From Nanobdellota archaeon (GTDB lineage Archaea > Nanobdellota > Nanobdellia > Woesearchaeales > B3-WOES), in NCBI GenBank assembly GCA_023131705.1, contig JAGLZG010000013.1:1-9478 (forward strand): 9,478 bases of DNA, in the 5' to 3' direction. Positions 5,784-9,478 of the stretch are shown in pieces. A model generated the notes under the pieces. The model was not told the origin of the DNA. It made no database searches and saw only the letters and a list, made by a program, of their open reading frames with translations. Numbering within the stretch: position 1 is the stretch's first letter; the number at the start of each line of letters is the position of its first letter. The position numbers were made by a program, and so were the translations under genes.

Positions 5784-7025
5784 ATGGAAATATATGAGAG
5801 ATTGAAGAAAATTGGAAATAAAGTAAAATATGTCGGAAAAAAGGCTGCAATGCCCACACTCAAAACTTTGTTAGCTATTAGTTTAGCTGCTGGTTTAGCA
5901 AAAACAGTCAGAGCAGAAGAGCAGAAATCAATTCTAAATTTTGGTGGAAAAGTAGAGCAACAAGTTACATTAAAAGAGCATGGAGATTACGCAGAGCAGA
6001 CACAACTAAAATTCCAACTTGATGGTAAAAAAATAGGATTTATTAATTATACTGATACAGATAAAATAGATGGACCTTTGGATGTTGGATTAAAAACTTA
6101 TTTTGGAAACAAGCCAAACTGTCTTATCAAAAGTGATAATTTGAACGGATTCTTAGAATTATATGGGACAAATGGTCCTGGAAGTGACAAAGCATTTGGA
6201 GCATCAGCAGATATGTTACTCAGAGAAAGAGTTATCTTAGGGTTTACTAAAGAAAAACAAGAAGCAAATGAAAAAGGCAGACATCTTGAATTTGGTTATG
6301 CTGGATTAATATTCCCAAATAATTTGAATGTAAGAGTTGGTGGTGGAGTTGATACAGAAGAAGGATTAGAAACCAACTTATTTGCTATAGGATCTCATCT
6401 GGACTTGCCAAACAAGAAAGATACTATAGCGGGTGGATTAACATTAAGAGATGCAAAAAATGGTGCAGACAGCTACAAATTAACAGCAGGATGGTGTCAT
6501 CATGGAAAAGAAAAAGGAAAAACTCTTGGATTTAGGCTTATAGAAACAGTGAAAGGAAACAAAGATAAAAACCCGACATGTTATTCAACAGATTTGATAA
6601 TAGGGCAGCATAATACAATGTCTAAGTATTCTCTTTTTTGGGTGGGAGACCTAAGAGATGGTGCTCATGACCCTGGATTTGTTCCAAATTATTTTGATGG
6701 TGAAAGTACAAGACTGCATGAAAGAACAACACATTCAAGACAAAGCATAGCAGGACATTTGAACCACAGCTATAATGCTGAAAAAGATTTACATAATCTG
6801 CTTGGTGAAGTTGTATATAATTTTGGAACTTTTGGAGAAAAACAAATGAAACCATGGATTCTTGCTGGACTAAAAGTTAATGATCTTATGGGGGATAAAA
6901 CATTAACATACAAAGCAGGAACTGGCGTTGATATCAGAAAAAATGTAAAGCTGGAAACAGGAATAGAGTATAACAAAGATACAAAAGATACAACAGGAAA
7001 AATAGGGGTGAGAATTGCTTTTTGA
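5784..7025 (+). CDS. Exported beta-rich protein resembling an outer-membrane beta-barrel
   Basis: The protein has 413 residues. A long basic N-region, the hydrophobic stretch TLLAISLAAGLA (about 28-39) and V-R-A before EEQ give a Sec signal peptide with likely cleavage after Ala44. The mature part has no further hydrophobic helix. It consists of many short strands alternating polar and apolar residues with Gly and aromatics at turns, such as LNVRVGGGVDTEEGLETNLF, and is rich in G, N, D and K. It ends in K-I-G-V-R-I-A-F, a terminal Phe after an alternating strand, which in bacteria is the beta-signal of outer-membrane barrels. Three cysteines are present (113, 238, 266). Archaea are not normally expected to have such porins, so an S-layer-associated or adhesin-like beta protein is the main alternative. 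Strong GGAGGT and the divergent PhoU regulator suggest abundant, regulated expression. Transport function is not shown. Confidence 0.75.
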   Translation: MEIYERLKKIGNKVKYVGKKAAMPTLKTLLAISLAAGLAKTVRAEEQKSILNFGGKVEQQVTLKEHGDYAEQTQLKFQLDGKKIGFINYTDTDKIDGPLDVGLKTYFGNKPNCLIKSDNLNGFLELYGTNGPGSDKAFGASADMLLRERVILGFTKEKQEANEKGRHLEFGYAGLIFPNNLNVRVGGGVDTEEGLETNLFAIGSHLDLPNKKDTIAGGLTLRDAKNGADSYKLTAGWCHHGKEKGKTLGFRLIETVKGNKDKNPTCYSTDLIIGQHNTMSKYSLFWVGDLRDGAHDPGFVPNYFDGESTRLHERTTHSRQSIAGHLNHSYNAEKDLHNLLGEVVYNFGTFGEKQMKPWILAGLKVNDLMGDKTLTYKAGTGVDIRKNVKLETGIEYNKDTKDTTGKIGVRIAF

Positions 7026-7036
7026 TTTTTTGTTTT
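7026..7036 (+). terminator. Oligo-T terminator after the barrel-like gene
   Basis: TTTTTTGTTTT directly follows the stop codon at 7023-7025. This T-rich tract on the coding strand is typical of intrinsic archaeal termination. The next gene starts 39 nt further on, so some read-through is possible. Confidence 0.45.
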
Positions 7037-7074
7037 ATGCTTAAAAATAAATCAAAGGTAATTGGGGAAAGAAA

Positions 7075-7398
7075 ATGACAGACAAAATTAATATAGAAAT
7101 TCAGGCAGAAAATACAAAGCAATGTTCTGAGATTGAGAAAAGAGTGAATGATTTTACATCTAATTTAGAGATTACAGGATCAGGAACTGCTATTGCTACA
7201 CTTCATAATATAGACCATGTACATATAACACCAACTAAATATTCTGAGATAAGGGAAATTTATGATAGCCATTATCCAGATCCTACTGGCAAAAGAGCTA
7301 ATATAATCAAAGCTGGTCCAGATTTTATTTTTTTAAGGTTACAAAGTGGTTGCAACTATTCGATACAATATAGACCAGAAGCAGAGAAAGGGAAGTAA
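7075..7398 (+). CDS. Hypothetical 107-residue protein, unknown family
   Basis: I do not recognise this protein. GGGG (7064-7067), 7 nt before the ATG, supports the start. The protein is small and soluble-looking, with no signal peptide or membrane segment. It opens with a beta strand (KINIEIQAE), then a probable helix (KQCSEIEKRVNDFTSNL), a Gly/Thr segment with a His-rich strand (LHNIDHVHITPTKY), and further strands to the end. Two cysteines (17 and 96) and four histidines are scattered and do not form an evident metal site. The beta-alpha-beta order could be a small ferredoxin-like or anticodon-like fold, but this is only a topology guess. It precedes the hydrolase gene; depending on that gene's true start the two either overlap by 53 nt or sit 1 nt apart, so co-translation is likely. 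Confidence 0.6.
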   Translation: MTDKINIEIQAENTKQCSEIEKRVNDFTSNLEITGSGTAIATLHNIDHVHITPTKYSEIREIYDSHYPDPTGKRANIIKAGPDFIFLRLQSGCNYSIQYRPEAEKGK

Positions 7399-8008
7399 AA
7401 CGACACAAGAAAAACTTAATCCAAAACAAACAGCACTGATTGTAGTTGATGTACAAAATGATTTTTGTGATGAAAAGGGTCTTTTTGCTAAACTAGATGA
7501 AGGTGTATCTAAATTTCAAAAAATAATCCCTGATTTACTTAATCTCATTAATGAAGCAAGAAAGGTTAATTTACCCATCATATACATCCAAGCAATCTAT
7601 GATAAAAAATATCTGCCTAAGAACATTTTAGAGAGATATAAAAAACAAGGCTTGGATAAATTGTGTCAATCTGGAACCTGGGGTGCAGATTTTTATAAAA
7701 TAAAACCAAAAGAAAATGAAAAAGTAATGGTTAAACACAGATATGATGCATTTACAAATCCTGGGTTAGATAAATTGCTAAAATCTATGAAGATTAAGAC
7801 TTTAATTATGGCTGGTTGCACAACAGATGTTTGTGTTGATTCTACTGCAAGAACTGGGTTTATAAAAGGTTATCATATTGTTGCTGTTGAAGATTGTCTT
7901 GCCACAGATAAGGCTCAAGCCCAGGAATATACTTTGAATTATATGAAAAAATTTTACGATGCGATTGTGATTAAATCAAAAGAAATTGTAAATCATTGGA
8001 AAAAATAG
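7346..8008 (+). CDS. Isochorismatase/nicotinamidase-family cysteine hydrolase
   Basis: From GTG 7346 the protein is 220 residues. It carries the family triad: Asp35 in ALIVVDVQNDF, Lys130 in VMVKHRYDAF and Cys163 in AGCTTDVCV. The fold is Rossmann-like, and enzymes of this family hydrolyse amides or vinyl ethers (nicotinamide, isochorismate, N-carbamoyl amides). An NAD-salvage role as nicotinamidase is possible, but the metal-site D-x-H-x-H of PncA is not evident after residue 80, so the substrate stays open. The first 18 residues overlap the upstream gene and look unlike the family. Family-like sequence begins MTQEKLNPKQTALIVVD if the ACG at 7400-7402 is the start, 4 nt after GGGAAG (7390-7395). 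The GTG has a weaker AAGGT upstream. The two starts cannot be separated from sequence alone. Confidence 0.85.
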   Translation: MVATIRYNIDQKQRKGSKTTQEKLNPKQTALIVVDVQNDFCDEKGLFAKLDEGVSKFQKIIPDLLNLINEARKVNLPIIYIQAIYDKKYLPKNILERYKKQGLDKLCQSGTWGADFYKIKPKENEKVMVKHRYDAFTNPGLDKLLKSMKIKTLIMAGCTTDVCVDSTARTGFIKGYHIVAVEDCLATDKAQAQEYTLNYMKKFYDAIVIKSKEIVNHWKK

Positions 8009-8057
8009 TTTGAAGGCTAAAAAATGAACCAGAAAAATTTAGAATTCCATATATTTT

Positions 8058-8074
8058 CCGAAATCTTTAAATAC
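8058..8074 (+). promoter_or_regulatory. BRE/TATA promoter of the acidic microprotein gene
   Basis: CCGAAATCTTTAAATAC combines a BRE-like CCGAAA with TTTAAATA (8066-8073), 31 nt before the ATG at 8097. The spacing predicts a leaderless transcript. It differs by one base from the rRNA promoter at 8300-8316. Confidence 0.65.
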
Positions 8075-8096
8075 ACCCCTTTATGTTCAGGGTTTT

Positions 8097-8282
8097 ATGG
8101 CAGAAGAAACTGATGAAACAGTTTATGATGAGGAAGGAAGAAACGAAATGGTGGATGATGCAGAGATAAGCCCGGAGGAAGAAGGATTTATGCAGGGATA
8201 TGATCAGGCAGCAGAAGAAAAAGAGAATGAAGAGCCTGAAGACGACAAAAAGGAAAAAAAAGAGGATAATAAAGAAGAATAA
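8097..8282 (+). CDS. Highly acidic 61-residue microprotein
   Basis: The protein is 61 residues, about 45% Asp+Glu. A slightly more ordered centre (ISPEEEGFMQGYDQAAEE) is followed by a charged K/E/D tail and preceded by another acidic stretch. It is probably mostly disordered, with one short amphipathic helix around E-G-F-M-Q-G-Y. No membrane segment, cysteine or known domain is visible. Its own BRE/TATA promoter at leaderless distance argues that it is a real gene. It ends 17 nt before the rRNA BRE/TATA element. Very acidic small proteins can mimic nucleic acid or chaperone basic proteins such as ribosomal proteins. That role is only suggested by charge and by position next to the rRNA gene. 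It may be a lineage-specific family; function unknown. Confidence 0.65.
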   Translation: MAEETDETVYDEEGRNEMVDDAEISPEEEGFMQGYDQAAEEKENEEPEDDKKEKKEDNKEE

Positions 8283-8287
8283 ATTGA

Positions 8288-8293
8288 TTTTTT
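8288..8293 (+). terminator. T6 tract between microprotein and rRNA promoter
   Basis: TTTTTT lies 6 nt after the microprotein stop and just before the rRNA promoter. It would insulate the rRNA unit from upstream transcription. Confidence 0.35.
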
Positions 8294-8299
8294 GACATT

Positions 8300-8315
8300 C
8301 CGAAAGCTTTAAATA
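8300..8315 (+). promoter_or_regulatory. rRNA promoter (BRE + TATA)
   Basis: CCGAAAGCTTTAAATA is a full BRE-like CCGAAA plus TATA box TTTAAATA (8308-8315). By the spacing seen at the leaderless genes, transcription should begin near 8335-8340, giving a leader of about 220-225 nt. It shares 12 bases exactly with the AbrB-kinase promoter. Confidence 0.7.
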
Positions 8316-8332
8316 CTATCAGCAATTCCTTT

Positions 8333-8561
8333 TTCTACTATCTTTAGGGGATAGTAACCACTTAAACCATGTGGTCGAAATTTCTTAGTGAAGTTCGGTT
8401 TGAAAACAAAACATATGGTTAATGAACCATAAATCGCCTCCATTTAGGTGTTTATTATACTCAATTGATATTGGGTATATTATGCTCAATACAGATTATT
8501 GAGTATAGGCAATAGTAGAATTTCTCTCAAAAATTCTTTTAATAGCGCGACCAAAAATATA
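8333..8561 (+). other. Structured leader of the 16S rRNA precursor
   Basis: There is no gene here. Perfect or near-perfect hairpins are TACTATC/GATAGTA (8336-8342 with 8350-8356), TATGGTT/AACCATA (8414-8420 with 8425-8431), TATACTCAAT/ATTGAGTATA (8456-8465 with 8498-8507) enclosing a 7-bp inner stem (8469-8475 with 8485-8491), and AGAATTT/AAATTCT (8517-8523 with 8531-8537). TTCTACTAT at 8333-8341 can alternatively pair over long range with ATAGTAGAA at 8512-8520. One side of the 16S processing stem probably lies here, but its partner is downstream of the window. No tRNA gene is visible. Confidence 0.6.
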
Positions 8562-8803
8562 ATTTCCGTTGATCCTGCGGAAGATTGCTGCTATTTGAGT
8601 TCGACTAAGCCATGCAAGTACGGGTTCTTTAAGAATACCGGCAGACTGCTCAGTAACACGTCGATAACCTAACCTTAAGTTCAGGATAACCTTGGGAAAC
8701 TGAGGATAATACTGAATATGGGATTAATACTGGAATGTTTTTTCCCTTAAAAGCAATGCTTAAGGATGAGTCGGCGGTGGATTAGGTTGTTGGTGGGGTA
8801 AAG

Positions 8804-8838
8804 GTGAATGAAGCGGTATTTCGCTTCGCTCAATACAA
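8804..8838 (+). other. Candidate 35-nt BHB intron in 16S helix 11
   Basis: Canonical archaeal 16S reads GGTGGGGTAAAGGCCTACC here; the window has 35 extra bases after GTAAAG. The fold gives an outer stem GGTGGG/CCCACC (8792-8797 with 8840-8845), then a short helix GTA/TAC (8798-8800 with 8834-8836) plus an A-A mismatch. Bulge AG|G is at 8802-8804, the hairpin stem is 8805-8815 with 8822-8832 (one A-C mismatch, one G-U), and bulge AA|G is at 8837-8839. Cutting after the second base of each 3-nt bulge restores GGTGGGGTAAAGGCCCACC. A permanent helix 11 extension is the alternative. The junction is ambiguous by one G. Confidence 0.6.
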
Positions 8839-8910
8839 GCCCACCAAGCCGAAGATCCATAGGGGCCCTGAGAGGGGTAGCCCCGAGAAGGGCACTGAGA
8901 TACTGGTCCT

Positions 8911-8949
<39 letters not shown>

Positions 8950-9323
8950 CACTAACGTGTGATAAGGGAACTCAAAGTGCTTTACTTATGTAAAGCTTTT
9001 GCCAAGAGTAAAAATCTTGGAGAATAAGTGGTGGGCAAGACTGGTGCCAGCCGCCGCGGTAACACCAGCGCCACGAGTAGGAATCATAATTATTTGGCCT
9101 AAAGCGTCCGTAGCCGGTTTGATAAATCTTTTGTGAAATCGTTAAGCTAAACTTAACAACGTGCAGAAGACACTATCAGACTTGGAACTGGGAGGAGTCA
9201 GAAGTATTTTTGGGGTAGCGGTAAAATGCTATAATCCCAAAAGGACTGCCAGTGGCGAAGGCGTCTGACTAGAACAGGTTCGACGGTGAGGGACGAAAGC
9301 TAGGGGAGCGATCCGGATTAGAT

Positions 9324-9354
9324 TTGGTGTAAGTAGTGGCTTACGCCGCTAAAG
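9324..9354 (+). other. Candidate 31-nt BHB intron in the 16S 790 loop
   Basis: The near-universal GATTAGATACCC is split after GATTAGAT by 31 bases. The fold has the central 4-bp helix TTAG/CTAA (9318-9321 with 9349-9352) and bulge AT|T (9322-9324). The hairpin stem TGGTGTAAG/CTTACGCCG (9325-9333 with 9340-9348, two G-U) has loop TAGTGG. Bulge AG|A is at 9353-9355, and after an A-C mismatch the outer pairs are GG/CC and C-G. This is the canonical archaeal 3-4-3 bulge-helix-bulge. Cutting after the second bulge base restores GATTAGATACCCGAG. The site corresponds to E. coli 793/794, at the subunit interface near the P site, where a retained insert should not be tolerated. Confidence 0.75.
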
Positions 9355-9478
9355 ACCCGAGTAGTCCTAGCTGTAAACGCTGCGAGCAAGATGTTGCACA
9401 TTTTTCGTGAATGTGCAGTATCGAAACGAAGGTGTTAAGCTCGCCGCCTGGGGAGTATGGTCGCAAGACTGAAACTTA

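Noticed and set aside
6622..7122. Several minus-strand open frames under the barrel-like gene
   Set aside because: They are antisense shadows of a gene with a clear ribosome site, signal peptide and continuous reading frame.
8024..8113. 29-residue open frame with ATG at 8024
   Set aside because: It runs across the BRE/TATA promoter and into the acidic microprotein, with no ribosome site.

Overview
The window reads as chromosomal DNA of an AT-rich archaeon, most likely a DPANN member of the Woesearchaeota/Pacearchaeota/Nanoarchaeota kind. The evidence is a divergent archaeal 16S rRNA with a shortened helix 1, BRE/TATA promoters of the CCGAAA-x-CTTTAWATA type placed about 25-31 nt before start codons, short or absent leaders, oligo-T terminators, and archaeal protein families (AbrB-PhoU regulator, Vps4/katanin-like AAA ATPase). 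The phylum-level guess comes from sequence character only.

Layout. At 88-936 (minus) lies a PD-(D/E)XK-like nuclease-fold protein whose conserved N-terminus precedes any normal start codon. Divergent from it is an AAA+ ATPase (1062-2609) with a duplicated N-terminal domain. A two-gene unit follows at 2797-4771: a 51-residue AbrB/MazE-type DNA-binding protein overlapping a membrane-anchored Hanks-type Ser/Thr kinase with a cysteine-bearing outer domain. Convergent with the kinase, overlapping it by 40 nt, is an AbrB-PhoU regulator (4732-5637, minus). It is divergent from an exported beta-rich protein (5784-7025) that looks like an outer-membrane beta-barrel. Then come an unknown 107-residue protein (7075-7398), an isochorismatase-family cysteine hydrolase (7346-8008) and an acidic microprotein (8097-8282). 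The right end is an rRNA promoter, a structured leader and the first ~917 nt of 16S rRNA, which runs off the window.

How the parts may work together (inference). The AbrB protein probably autoregulates its operon through an 11-bp-spaced direct repeat and is translationally coupled to the kinase, giving a compact outside-to-DNA signalling unit. The PhoU regulator shares an AT-rich intergenic region with the barrel-like gene and may control it.

The strongest unusual signal is in the 16S gene. Two short insertions (31 nt at 9324-9354 in the 790 loop, 35 nt at 8804-8838 in the helix 11 tip) each fold into a bulge-helix-bulge with 3-nt bulges. Cutting after the second bulge nucleotide restores the canonical 16S sequence. 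They look like ultra-short archaeal rRNA introns. The 790-loop one also splits a widely used amplicon primer site.
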